DNA from: Stappia sp.
Lineage (GTDB): Bacteria > Pseudomonadota > Alphaproteobacteria > Rhizobiales > Stappiaceae
Assembly (NCBI GenBank): GCA_002722295.1
Contig: PBLF01000027.1
Span: forward strand, 1 to 35,706
Direction: 5' to 3'
Length of the DNA stretch: 35,706 nucleotides
The notes under the pieces were generated by a model that saw only the letters and a list, made by a program, of their open reading frames with translations, was not told the DNA's origin and ran no database searches. A program made the position numbers and the translations under genes. Below are positions 1 through 7,373 of the stretch, piece after piece. Each line of letters opens with the position of its first letter. Position 1 is the first letter of the stretch.

Positions 1-99
1 CAAGGAGGAGATCGACCCCATTCTCAGCATTACCACGAAAGCCGCCTGATCATGACCTCAGGCCATCCGGGAATTTACACCACCTTGACGGACACGACC
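1..99 (+). mobile_element. Right end of an insertion sequence (IS256-like by appearance)
   Basis: Positions 70-99, read on the minus strand from 99 inward, begin GGTCGTGTCC and contain GTGGTGTAAATT. They match the 30 bp at 35589-35618 on the plus strand at 21 of 30 positions, including an unbroken GTGGTGTAA core. This is what the terminal inverted repeats of one IS type look like, so the outer right end is placed at 99. A coding 3' end stops at 49, about 50 bp inside the terminus, a normal spacing for a transposase stop. IS256 (mutator) family is suggested from the look of the termini and is not proven, since almost none of the transposase is in view. Confidence 0.5.
2..49 (+). CDS. 3' end of a truncated CDS, probably the transposase of the left IS
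   Basis: Fifteen codons are open from the window edge to a TGA at 47-49 and encode KEEIDPILSITTKAA. There is too little sequence to assign a family. The frame sits directly inside the putative IS right terminus at 99, so the simplest reading is the C-terminus of that element's transposase. It could instead be the tail of an unrelated gene. Confidence 0.35.
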   Translation, partial: KEEIDPILSITTKAA

Positions 100-264
100 T
101 GCCGGGACAACGACCAACGAGCCGGACGAGGTGTGTCGGCGAGGTTGAGCTCGTCTCCGGCGAGTTCTGAACGGCAATGACCATCAGTCCGTCGTCGCCA
201 TGCCCTCGTCTGCGTCAACTCCCTCGTTGTTCGAGCCATTCGAACTGCATCACGAGGAGACACG

Positions 265-1278
265 ATGCGTTTTCCCCTTTTAACGGTCGCAGCCCTGTTC
301 GCCTCCGTTTCGTACGGACAGGCTGAAAGCACCCGGTATCCTTTGACCCTGTCGAGCTGCGGGCATGAGATTACCTTCGAGCGGGCGCCAGAGAGCGTCG
401 TCAGTGTTGGACAAAGCACCACGGAAATCCTCTACATGCTCGGCCTCGCGGACAAGGTGTCCGGGACCGCGCTCTGGATAAACCCGGTTCTGCCCGAGTT
501 CGCGGAGGTCAATTCCAGGGTCGAGCGCCTTTCGGACAACGCCCCGAGTTTCGAGAGCGTCCTGGCCAAGCGGCCCGAGCTTGTCGTGACAGCCTATGAG
601 TGGATGATCGGGCCGCAGGGTGTCGTCGGCACGCGCGAGATGTTCGACGATGCGAAGATCCCGAGCTGGATCATGCCGACCGAATGCGTCGGCAAGGACA
701 ACACGCAGACGATGGATGGCGAACGCTCGGTCATGTACGACCCCGCCCTGCTCTACCAGGGCATCAAGGAGCTCGCCCTGATCTTCGACGTTTCCGATCG
801 CGGCGAGGAGCTCGTCTCCGAGCTGAAGGCCCGCGAAACCGCCGCCGTCAAGATGGCGCGCGATCTCGATCTTCCCGACAATGTGTCCGGTGTGTTCTGG
901 TACTCGTCCGCGGATCTCGCGATCGATCCCTATGTCGCCGGCGTCAACGCGGTTCCCGGCTGGATGCTCTCCACCCTGGGTGTCTCGAACGTCGTAACCT
1001 CCCACGAGGAATGGCCGACGGTTGGCTGGGAAACGATTGCAACCGCCGACCCCACCTTCATCGTCGCGGCAGATATGGATCGCCGCCGCTTTCCGGCCGA
1101 TGACATCGCGGTCAAGCGGGAGTTTCTCGCGAGCGACCCTCTGACGCGGGAAATGGACGCCGTGAAGGAAGGGCGTATCATCGTCATGGACGCCAACGCG
1201 ATGGATCCGTCGGTGCGCTCCATATTCGCGCTTGAGGCGTTGGCACAAGCCCTGTCCGGATACGGTCTCGCCCAATGA
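265..1278 (+). CDS. Periplasmic substrate-binding protein of a FecBCD-type metal-chelate ABC importer
   Basis: This 337-residue protein is the extracytoplasmic binding component of an iron-siderophore/cobalamin/haem-type importer (FepB/BtuF fold). Residues 1-20 form a short signal peptide ending around SYGQA. The mature protein follows the family pattern: an early strand then VVSVGQSTTEILYMLGLADKV, a segment typical of this class, a middle region with FESVLAKRPELVV, and a C-terminal lobe (DPTFIVAADMDRRRF, then a helix to the end). The start has a clear ribosome binding site (GAGGAGA, 253-262 region). Its stop overlaps the permease start by 4 bp (ATGA, 1275-1278). The ligand cannot be read from sequence; Fe-siderophore, haem, cobalamin and copper-chelate are all possible. 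No riboswitch was recognised upstream, and the leader is only about 165 bp after the IS end. Confidence 0.85.
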   Translation: MRFPLLTVAALFASVSYGQAESTRYPLTLSSCGHEITFERAPESVVSVGQSTTEILYMLGLADKVSGTALWINPVLPEFAEVNSRVERLSDNAPSFESVLAKRPELVVTAYEWMIGPQGVVGTREMFDDAKIPSWIMPTECVGKDNTQTMDGERSVMYDPALLYQGIKELALIFDVSDRGEELVSELKARETAAVKMARDLDLPDNVSGVFWYSSADLAIDPYVAGVNAVPGWMLSTLGVSNVVTSHEEWPTVGWETIATADPTFIVAADMDRRRFPADDIAVKREFLASDPLTREMDAVKEGRIIVMDANAMDPSVRSIFALEALAQALSGYGLAQ

Positions 1279-2312
1279 CGGGCAGCGCAGCGGTCCGCTC
1301 CGTGAGATGGCTGTGGCTGGCCCCCCCATTGCTGGCCGCTGCGCTTCTCCTTGCCACGGTTGTTGGCGAAACCCGTATCCCGCTCTCGACCGTTCTCCAG
1401 GTGCTTTCGGCAAAGCTCGGATTTTCCGATCAAACGCTCGACCCCATTCAGGCCAGCGTCATCTGGCACTATCGCCTGTCCAGGGCCGTTGTCGCGGCCA
1501 GCGGCGGAGCCGGGCTTGCGCTGTCCGGGATGATTCTGCAGGCGCTACTGCGCAATCCGCTGGCCGAGCCATACCTTCTCGGTATCTCGGCCGGCGCGTC
1601 CACCGGAGCTGTCACCGTCACCGTGGCGGGGGTGGGAGCTGGCGTCATCAGCATGTCGGCAGGTGCATTTGCCGGGGCGCTGGCCGCCTTCGCACTTGTT
1701 GCGGTACTGGCGAAAGCGGCCGGCGGAGGGGTCGGCGTTCGGGGCGCCGGCATCATCATTCTCGCCGGCATTGCGGGATCGCAGATGTTCAATGCCCTCA
1801 CGGCGTTGATCATCGCGCAGTCCGCCAGCGCGGAACAGGCCCGCGGCATTATGTTCTGGCTGCTCGGTAACCTCTCCGGCGTACGCTGGCCCGATGTGCG
1901 GCTGGCCCTGTCGATGGCCTTTCTCGGGATCGCGATATCCCTTTGGCACGCACGAACACTCGATGCCTTTACCTTCGGCTCTAACAGTGCTGCCTCGCTC
2001 GGCATCGACGTACGTCGCGCACAGGCCATCCTCATCGCGACCGCCGCCTTCATGACGGCAATCGTTGTCTCGATTGCCGGCGCGATCGGCTTCGTGGGAC
2101 TGGTCATTCCACATGCGATGCGCTTCCTGGTCGGCCCGCGTCATACCCGGCTTGTCCCCGCGACAGCGCTGGCCGGAGCGGTGTTCCTGGTCCTGTCCGA
2201 CGTTGTCTCGCGGATCGTGATCCCCGGTCAGGTTCTGCCGATCGGGGTTATCACGGCACTGGTCGGCGCACCGGCCTTCGGCCTGATCATGGTCCGGGGG
2301 CGGCAGCGATGA
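1275..2312 (+). CDS. FecCD-family ABC transporter permease
   Basis: A 345-residue, strongly hydrophobic protein of the FecCD/BtuC permease family, which forms the membrane channel as a homodimer with about ten transmembrane helices. The family segment LRNPLAEPYLLGISAGAS lies near residues 90-107, and the conserved GAIGFVGLVIPHAMRFLVGPRH stretch that contacts the ATPase lies near residues 268-289. Length is normal for the family (about 330-350). It overlaps the binding protein upstream and the ATPase downstream by 4 bp each, so the three are translationally coupled. It takes the ligand delivered by the protein encoded at 265-1278 across the inner membrane. Confidence 0.9.
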   Translation: MTGSAAVRSVRWLWLAPPLLAAALLLATVVGETRIPLSTVLQVLSAKLGFSDQTLDPIQASVIWHYRLSRAVVAASGGAGLALSGMILQALLRNPLAEPYLLGISAGASTGAVTVTVAGVGAGVISMSAGAFAGALAAFALVAVLAKAAGGGVGVRGAGIIILAGIAGSQMFNALTALIIAQSASAEQARGIMFWLLGNLSGVRWPDVRLALSMAFLGIAISLWHARTLDAFTFGSNSAASLGIDVRRAQAILIATAAFMTAIVVSIAGAIGFVGLVIPHAMRFLVGPRHTRLVPATALAGAVFLVLSDVVSRIVIPGQVLPIGVITALVGAPAFGLIMVRGRQR

Positions 2313-3085
2313 ACGACAGTCCCGAACTCGAGCTCTCCGGTGTCGGATGGGCTACGCGGGGCCAATCGATTGTCTCCCCTATCGACCTTCGACTGAAGCG
2401 GCGGGAAACGCTTGGTCTGATCGGCCCCAATGGGGCCGGAAAATCCACGCTGCTCAGCCTGATGGCCGGCCTTCGCACGCCCACGGAAGGTGAGGTGCGC
2501 CTGCAGGGCCGGTCAATGGCCCGGATGCGGCGGCGCGAAATCGCCCAACGCCTCGCGTTCGTCGAACAGGCTTCCGACACGGGCGAGCGGATCACGGTAC
2601 GGGATGCAGTGGAGCTCGGACGCACCCCCTGGGTGGGCTCACTGCGCCGGTGGAGTTGCGAGGATGATCTGGCCGTGACGAATGCCCTGGGCGCGGTGTC
2701 GATGGACCACCTGGCCGAGCGCGACTGGTCTACGCTTTCCGGCGGAGAGCGGCAGCGCGCACACATTGCCAGGGCCCATGCGCAGAGGCCCGAGATCCTG
2801 CTGCTGGACGAACCGACAAACCATCTCGACGTGCATCATCAGCTCGCAATTCTGGATCTTGTGTCGAGCCTGGCGGTGACGACCGTGATCGCGCTTCATG
2901 ATCTGCAGCATGCACTGCGCTGCGATCGGCTTCTGGTCATGGAAAGTGGCCGTTGCATTGCCCTGGGGCCACCGGCGGAGGTGCTGACGCCCGCCCTTGT
3001 CCGAGACGTTTTCCGCATTCACGCCGAGCTCATTCCGCACCCCTCGGGTGGCCTCCCGGTCTTCTCGTTTCAACGCCTCTCCTGA
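2309..3085 (+). CDS. FecE/BtuD-type ABC transporter ATP-binding protein
   Basis: A 258-residue ATPase that powers the importer. Visible motifs are Walker A GPNGAGKST (residues 39-47), the signature LSGGERQRAHIARA (143-156) and Walker B ILLLDEPTNHLD (163-174), followed by the switch histidine in ALHDLQHAL. The C-terminal region (GPPAEVLTPALVRDVFRIHAEL) is typical of haem/siderophore importer ATPases (HmuV/FecE/BtuD). The start ATG overlaps the permease stop (ATGA, 2309-2312). Its own stop is 11 bp before the pseudoazurin start, so transcription very probably continues into that gene. Confidence 0.9.
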   Translation: MNDSPELELSGVGWATRGQSIVSPIDLRLKRRETLGLIGPNGAGKSTLLSLMAGLRTPTEGEVRLQGRSMARMRRREIAQRLAFVEQASDTGERITVRDAVELGRTPWVGSLRRWSCEDDLAVTNALGAVSMDHLAERDWSTLSGGERQRAHIARAHAQRPEILLLDEPTNHLDVHHQLAILDLVSSLAVTTVIALHDLQHALRCDRLLVMESGRCIALGPPAEVLTPALVRDVFRIHAELIPHPSGGLPVFSFQRLS

Positions 3086-3096
3086 AGGAGTATCCC

Positions 3097-3528
3097 ATGC
3101 TGACGCGACTGACATTGCTTCTCGTCCTTCTGGCCACGCCGGCGTTCGCCGAAACCCACGAAGTGAAAATGCTGAACCGCAACCAGACAGGCGCCATGCC
3201 GTTCGAGCCCGACTATCTGGTCGTCCGGCCCGGAGATACCGTCAGGTTCATTGCGGCATCTCCGGGCCACAATGCGGCAACCATCGACGGCATGATCCCC
3301 GAAGGGGCGACGGCGTTCGTTGGAAAGATCAATGAAGAGATCACGGTAACACTGCCCCAGGAAGGCGTTTGGGGCATCAAGTGCTCACCGCACTACACGA
3401 TGGGGATGGTCATGCTGATCCAGGTCGGCGACACGTCGGTAGCCGAAGCCGACCTTCCTGACGATCTCCCGCCGGCAGCGCGCCAACGACTGCTCGAGAT
3501 CCTTGAGCGCCAAAAGACGGAAAGATGA
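3097..3528 (+). CDS. Pseudoazurin precursor (type I blue copper protein)
   Basis: A 143-residue periplasmic cupredoxin. Residues 1-18 are a signal peptide (cleavage AFA|ET). After cleavage the copper ligands fall at His40, Cys78, His81 and Met86 of the mature protein, exactly the classical pseudoazurin numbering; the loop reads CSPHYTMGM. Pseudoazurin carries electrons from the bc1 complex to copper nitrite reductase, N2O reductase or peroxidases. The start is the ATG at 3097, preceded by AAGGAG at 3085-3090 with a 6-bp gap; an upstream in-frame extension overlaps the ATPase gene and would bury the signal peptide. The protein carries an acidic C-terminal tail after the cupredoxin fold (about residue 112 on). 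The odd point is the partner: it sits in the operon of a chelate importer rather than beside nir or nos genes, at least within this window. Confidence 0.92.
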   Translation: MLTRLTLLLVLLATPAFAETHEVKMLNRNQTGAMPFEPDYLVVRPGDTVRFIAASPGHNAATIDGMIPEGATAFVGKINEEITVTLPQEGVWGIKCSPHYTMGMVMLIQVGDTSVAEADLPDDLPPAARQRLLEILERQKTER

Positions 3529-3801
3529 GAGCCCCCTCCCCGCAATATGTCTTTTCGCTGCTCACTCACCGACAAACTCTATAAGCAATGAAAGCGAGTA
3601 TGATCGCCTGAAATTTTTTCACGTAGGGATTGCATTCGCAAAAAAAGTCGAAAATGCTCCCTCCAAAGTATCCGACTGTCGGAAACGACGTGCTGGTAAA
3701 GTCGCAGCGAGCTTGGGATTCTCCAAGATGGCTGACAACGCAGCGCAATATGGCAATGACCATAGCCTGTAGCCGGGCTGAGAAATGGCGTGGGGGCGCT
3801 T
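3529..3801. other. Non-coding stretch at the edge of an AT-rich patch
   Basis: No convincing gene is seen between the pseudoazurin stop and the decayed acetyltransferase. Open frames here lack ribosome binding sites and do not resemble any family I know. Base composition falls from about 3580 onwards, marking the left border of a foreign-looking patch. No obvious terminator for the upstream operon was found. Confidence 0.5.
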
Positions 3802-4375
3802 ATGGTAGGGTCGGTCGAGCTCGCACAAGGAGTTCACGCGGCAAACACTGAACACGTTCCTTCTTCCAAGGGGCGGGTGAGATTACGCCTAGCGCGCGAC
3901 ACGGAAGCGAACTTTCAGAAGGGCCTTGCTCTTGCCAGGAACCTTCACGCGCAAACCTTGTTTCGGGATCTTGCCTTCAGTGAGGCAAAAGCAAGAGCGC
4001 TTTTCCAGCGGGTCTTTGCGCGGCCAGATAAGGCCGGGTTGATTTATGCGGAGCCACCCCCAGAGGGCGCCCCCCCGATCGTTAGAAGGTACTGCTCTAG
4101 CCGGTTTCGCCTACGTACAAGCTGGCGAGTATTTTCTTAGCGAAGGCGATCTTGTGGCTAGCGTACCCACTTTAAATGTTTCATCGAATTTGGTTCACAC
4201 GCCACTTGGCGGGTGCATTGCGTTGCAACTGGTTGGCGCGGTACGTCAATGGGTAGAAATCCGCAAGTGCAAGCAAATTTTGGTGCATACAACTGGCGGA
4301 ATCGAGCCAACAAAAACCGATCGCTTCTTTTGAAGGTGCGGTTTCAGCAAAATTGGAGGAAAATATGCCTTATAG
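3802..4375 (+). pseudogene. Decayed GNAT-type N-acetyltransferase (frameshift plus nonsense codon)
   Basis: Two overlapping frames together give a GNAT-like protein of the short phage/island type. Frame one (from the ATG at 3802) gives VRLRLARDTEANFQKGLALA and LFRDLAFSEAKARALFQRVF up to about 4076. Frame two continues with GFAYVQAGEYFLSEGD, then HTPLGGCIALQLVGAVRQW and RKCKQILVHTTGG to a TGA at 4331. Translation beyond that TGA remains sensible (RCGFSKIGGKYAL, TAG at 4373-4375), matching the usual GNAT ending. The frame change coincides with a run of seven C at 4070-4076. The gene therefore carries one indel and one nonsense codon where an arginine codon is expected. The start is uncertain. 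Sequencing error at the C run could explain the frameshift but not the nonsense codon. Confidence 0.55.
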
Positions 4376-4892
4376 GTGGCTTTACTTTTTTATAATTTTA
4401 ATTTTGGCATCCCCAAGCATTGCAGATTCCAATACGAATGGAATATTAAATAAATCAGAAATAAAATCATATTCTAATGAAATAATTGACGAAATTTATG
4501 ATTTTTACATATACAAAATACTTGGATTCGAATTCTATTTGGATATTCGATCGAATAATTACATTCGCGTTCTAAATGAATTCGGATCGATGATTAGATA
4601 CCTCCCCCTTCCCGAGGGCGATGTAGCTAATCGCAAGATATCGATCTTCGATCAAATAAACGCCTACGAAACCGCTCTGATGGAGAGAAAAATCTACCTT
4701 GATGCTAAAAGCAAAAACGCAACCTGCAATTCTCAGGAATTGATAGATCGTGAAAATAGAAAAATAACAGTATATATATTCGCAGACGCAAACCTCGATG
4801 AAATGACTTATAGCAACTGCATATACCGAGCTTTTTTTGCGATCATACCAAATAAATACACCCTACGCAGATTGGCTGAATTTGCAAGATAA
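4365..4892 (+). CDS. AT-rich orphan gene, putative secreted protein of unknown function
   Basis: This 175-residue protein was not recognised with confidence. Residues 1-21 look like a signal peptide (hydrophobic run ending PSIA|DS), so it is probably periplasmic. The rest is mixed alpha/beta and rich in Asn, Ile, Lys and Tyr, with two cysteines; the C-terminal segment DEMTYSNCIYRAFFAI faintly recalls DUF2927-type proteins, a weak resemblance only. The start ATG at 4365 has GGAGGA four bases upstream, and it overlaps the tail of the decayed acetyltransferase. Codon use (AAA, ATA, AAT) and base composition differ sharply from the GC-rich neighbours, pointing to horizontal acquisition. The frame is intact. 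Confidence 0.6.
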   Translation: MPYRWLYFFIILILASPSIADSNTNGILNKSEIKSYSNEIIDEIYDFYIYKILGFEFYLDIRSNNYIRVLNEFGSMIRYLPLPEGDVANRKISIFDQINAYETALMERKIYLDAKSKNATCNSQELIDRENRKITVYIFADANLDEMTYSNCIYRAFFAIIPNKYTLRRLAEFAR

Positions 4893-5154
4893 ATCATTAG
4901 TAAATATATCTAGATTTGTGGATTTCATTATCTTGAAAGCACTTTGGAAATGTAAAAATACATTGATTCGAGAGCAAAGCGATAAATCAAAGATTTGTGT
5001 TACTAAATAAATTGACAATTACTTTATTAAAAAGGATTAGAAACTATGATCAAGCCTGTTTGCGTACGCGTCTAGAGTGGATCCGAGGATTTATCGGATT
5101 TTTCACTTGGACCTGCGAACAATTACGCCGGAATCTCACTTGGCGGATCACTAG
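4893..5154. other. AT-rich non-coding remnant with a 9-codon ORF and IS-like repeats
   Basis: The stretch is strongly AT-rich to about 5045. A TTGACA hexamer at 5012-5017 precedes an AAGGA ribosome binding site and a nine-codon frame (ATG at 5046, TAG at 5073-5075), possibly the start of a gene cut off by later insertions. From about 5094 two similar segments each end in CACTTGG (5101-5107 and 5137-5143), reminiscent of the multiple end-repeats of IS21-type elements. The segment ends with CTAG (5151-5154), the target site of the adjacent IS. Confidence 0.4.
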
Positions 5155-5200
5155 GATCCTGTCCCCATAAACGGGTTTCGTTGATGTGTGAGATTTGATT

Positions 5201-5222
5201 CAACCTCCTGATAAGGAGGTTG
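5201..5222 (+). promoter_or_regulatory. Hairpin sequestering the transposase ribosome binding site
   Basis: CAACCTCC (5201-5208) and GGAGGTTG (5215-5222) are perfect complements separated by a 6-base loop. The 3' arm is the Shine-Dalgarno sequence of the transposase ATG at 5225. In a transcript entering from outside, the hairpin would hide the ribosome binding site. Such protection against read-through expression is known for several insertion sequences; its role here is inferred. Confidence 0.6.
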
Positions 5223-5224
5223 CC

Positions 5225-5680
5225 ATGCGCCGTCACGAGTTGAGCGACGGGGAATGGTCGATCATCGAGCCGCTGCTGCCGCGCAAGAGCCGGGGTGTGA
5301 AGCGTGTCGATGATCGACGCGTTATCAATGGGATCCTTTGGCGGTTCCGCACCGGTTCGTCCTGGCGTGATGTGCCGGAGCGCTACGGTCCACGCACGAC
5401 GCTCTTACAACCGGTTCTGCCGATGGCGCGCATCAGGCGTTTGGGACCGGCTTCTGGACGCAGTGTCAAAGGCTTATGATGGCGATATCCAGATGATCGA
5501 TAGCTCCTCAATCCGCTTTCACCGTCATGGTGCCAACGGGGATAAAAAGGAGATCCGGTTGCATGGGACGTTCCCGGGGCGGCCTGACCAGCAAGATCCA
5601 CACGGTGGTGGACGCCTGCGGTCTGCCGATCGGATTGAGCCTGAGCAAGGGCCAGGCCTATGACGGCGAACAGCTCAGTG
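5225..5680 (+). pseudogene. IS5-family transposase, broken by frameshifts and 3' truncation
   Basis: The N-terminal DUF4096-type segment is intact: MRRHELSDGEWSIIEPLLPR, then GILWRFRTGSSWRDVPERYG. Around 5404 a CTCTTAC in place of an expected CTCTAC shifts the frame; the next segment reads NRFCRWRASGVWDRLLDAVS followed by IQMIDSSSIRFHRHGANGDK, which contains the first catalytic Asp. Near 5560 the frame shifts again to GRSRGGLTSKIHTVVDACGL and GQAYDGE, after which similarity stops. The domains with the second Asp and the Glu are missing. IS427-type elements can use one programmed frameshift, but two shifts plus loss of the 3' half make this dead. Confidence 0.8.
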
Positions 5681-5741
5681 GTTCCGCTTCCACAAGCGCT
5701 CCAGGATCGGACCCGCCACCCAGGAAGAGGCGCCCACCGTC

Positions 5742-6074
5742 TCACCCGGAACAGGTCACCGCGTCGATCAATGGACGGCAGATGTCCGGGTTTCCCGCAC
5801 AGCAGTCCTCCATCAGAAACGCGAGAAGATCCCGAAACCCGTCAATGTCCGCGCGGTAGCGCACGATACGCCCTTCCCGCTCGGTCAAGACCAACCCCGC
5901 CTGGGACAAGGCCTTGAGGTGGGCCGACGCCGTGTTCTGCACCGCCCCGACCTTCTGGGCGATCTCCCCCGCCGGCACCCCGGCCTGGCCGGCCTGCACC
6001 AGCAGACGAAAGATATCCAGTCGCGTTTCCTGGCCGAGCGCCGCAAGGGCGGAGAGAGCGGAAGCCTTGTCCAT
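5742..6074 (-). CDS. arsR: ArsR-family metalloregulator, probably arsenite/antimonite-responsive
   Basis: A 110-residue winged-helix repressor. Residues 4-80 carry the ArsR fold: ALAALGQETRLDIFRLLVQA, then the recognition helix in VGAVQNTASAHLKALSQAGL and the wing EREGRIVRY. The C-terminus has Cys91, Cys92 and Cys99 in ECC-like context (DCCAGNPDIC), resembling the non-classical C-terminal As(III) site of AfArsR-type repressors. It starts at the ATG 6072-6074, overlapping a palindrome that is probably its own operator. Downstream, where arsC, acr3/arsB or arsH would be expected, lies the truncated IS5 element, so it appears to be an orphan left from an interrupted arsenic operon. The upstream ChaA-like gene is on the same strand, 68 bp away. 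Confidence 0.8.
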   Translation of the reverse strand: MDKASALSALAALGQETRLDIFRLLVQAGQAGVPAGEIAQKVGAVQNTASAHLKALSQAGLVLTEREGRIVRYRADIDGFRDLLAFLMEDCCAGNPDICRPLIDAVTCSG

Positions 6075-6098
6075 GTATCTACCTTTCCAGATACATGG
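6071..6098. promoter_or_regulatory. Palindromic operator overlapping the arsR start
   Basis: CCATGTATCT (6071-6080) and AGATACATGG (6089-6098) form a perfect 10-bp inverted repeat with an 8-bp spacer. It covers the arsR start codon. ArsR-family repressors bind inverted repeats of about this size at their own promoters, so autoregulation is likely. Confidence 0.6.
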
Positions 6099-6142
6099 AG
6101 ACCTGTCCATCGGTGTTTGCCAAGCCCTTTTTGATGTCCTGT

Positions 6143-7270
6143 TCAGGGAACGGCGGCAATCATCAGGAAGCAGCCGAAGATGACCAGGTGCACCGCTCCC
6201 TGGACGATCGTGGTGCGGCCCGTCGCCAGCGTCAGGGTTCCCACGAAGAGCGTCAGGGCAAGAAGCACCGAGTGTTCCGTGTGAAGACCAAGGGTCAGGT
6301 CCTTGCCCATCGCCATGGACACCGCCGCGATGGTGGGAATGGAGAGACCGATGCTGGCGAGCGCCGAGCCCGTCGAGACGTTCAGGCTCGTCTGAAGGCG
6401 GTTTTGCGCCGCCGCCTTCAGTGCCGTCAGCCCCTCGGGCAGGAGCACGACCGCGGCAATGATGACACCGACGAAGGCATCCGCCAGCCCGGCCGCCGCC
6501 ACACCGCGCTCCACCGTGGGGGCGAGTGCCTCGGCAAGCAAGATCACAGCGATGAGCGACAAGGCCAGAAACAGCAGTGAAAAGGCGGTTTCGCGGCCGG
6601 TCGGGATCGGATGATCCTCACCAAGCGCCGCGACATCCACGTAGTCGCTCTTGTGGCGCACGGTCTGCGCGAAGATGAAGACCGCATAGAGCGCCAGCGA
6701 AACGATGGAAACGAAAACGAGCTGCGCGGGCGAGTAGAACGGACCTTCGACGGCGACGGTGAAGTTCGGCAGAATAAGCGTCAGGATGGCAAGCGCGCCC
6801 AGCACACTGAACGCGGCAACCGCGCCCTGGCTGTGAAAGAGCTGCTCGCGGTGCCGTATGCCGCCGATCAAAAGGCTCAGGCCGACGACACCGTTGAGAA
6901 CCACCATCAGCGTCGCGAAGACCGTATCGCGAGCAATTGTCGTGTCGCCATGGGAGGGGTTAAGCAGCATGGACACCACCAGCGCCACCTCGATCACCGT
7001 AACGGCCGCCGCCAGCAGGATCGAGCCGAACGGCTGGCCGATCCGCAACGAAACCACCTCGGCGAAGTGAACGGCGGAAAAGACGGTGAAGACCAGCACG
7101 GGTGCTGCAAGGAAGGAGAAGAGCAGCGAGCCGTCATCGAGCACATGGGACACTTCAAGGCCTACGAGGACCCCCGCGGCCAGAATGGGAAGGATCTGCC
7201 GCCAGGGGGCGGCATGGGAACCGCCCTGCCCGCTCCCGTCGTCCGGCACAGCCTTGTCGTCCTTCGTCAT
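6143..7270 (-). CDS. ChaA-like Ca2+(Na+)/H+ antiporter family protein
   Basis: A 375-residue inner-membrane protein with about eleven hydrophobic segments, of the CaCA superfamily ChaA/y4hA branch. The two halves each carry the helix pattern of the family with an acidic residue in the transport path: FAEVVSLRIGQPFGSILLAA with AVTVIEVALV in the first half, and VVLLPEGLTALKAAAQNRLQ with SLNVSTGSALASIGLSIPTI in the second. It would exchange Ca2+, Na+ or K+ for protons. The start ATG at 7268-7270 has GGGGTGGGG just upstream; an earlier in-frame start would add a non-membrane leader. It is read leftwards after the amino-acid exporter gene and before arsR. Cation specificity is not readable. Confidence 0.78.
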   Translation of the reverse strand: MTKDDKAVPDDGSGQGGSHAAPWRQILPILAAGVLVGLEVSHVLDDGSLLFSFLAAPVLVFTVFSAVHFAEVVSLRIGQPFGSILLAAAVTVIEVALVVSMLLNPSHGDTTIARDTVFATLMVVLNGVVGLSLLIGGIRHREQLFHSQGAVAAFSVLGALAILTLILPNFTVAVEGPFYSPAQLVFVSIVSLALYAVFIFAQTVRHKSDYVDVAALGEDHPIPTGRETAFSLLFLALSLIAVILLAEALAPTVERGVAAAGLADAFVGVIIAAVVLLPEGLTALKAAAQNRLQTSLNVSTGSALASIGLSIPTIAAVSMAMGKDLTLGLHTEHSVLLALTLFVGTLTLATGRTTIVQGAVHLVIFGCFLMIAAVP

Positions 7271-7373
7271 TTGCCCCACCCCGTCAATTGAACTTGGGCA
7301 ATCGGTAACCGGACGACATGTCGAAACCGTAAAGACCTTGCATTTCCTTGCTTCATCGTCGCAGTGCCACCGC

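Larger units (their letters stand above)
5155..5680 (+). mobile_element. Truncated IS5-family (IS427-group-like) insertion sequence
   Basis: The left end begins GATCCTGTCCCCATAAACG at 5155, directly after CTAG, the target preferred by IS427-group elements. A degraded DDE transposase follows. No matching right inverted repeat was found; IS-like coding ends around 5660-5680, after which sequence related to the arsR side takes over. The element is therefore right-truncated and inactive. The exact right break is uncertain by some tens of bases. Confidence 0.75.

Noticed and set aside
100..264. Possible cobalamin riboswitch or Fur box before the ABC importer.
   Set aside because: No recognisable B12-box or Fur-type palindrome could be found in this GC-rich leader.
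3503..3772. Open frame of 89 codons after the pseudoazurin gene.
   Set aside because: It overlaps the pseudoazurin 3' end, lacks a ribosome binding site and resembles nothing known.
5063..5084. BsiWI, MluI, XbaI and BamHI sites clustered in 22 bp, resembling a cloning polylinker.
   Set aside because: Flanks on both sides are natural-looking AT-rich DNA and an IS end, with no vector backbone or marker; overlapping palindromes can arise by chance. Read mapping across 5040-5160 would settle it.
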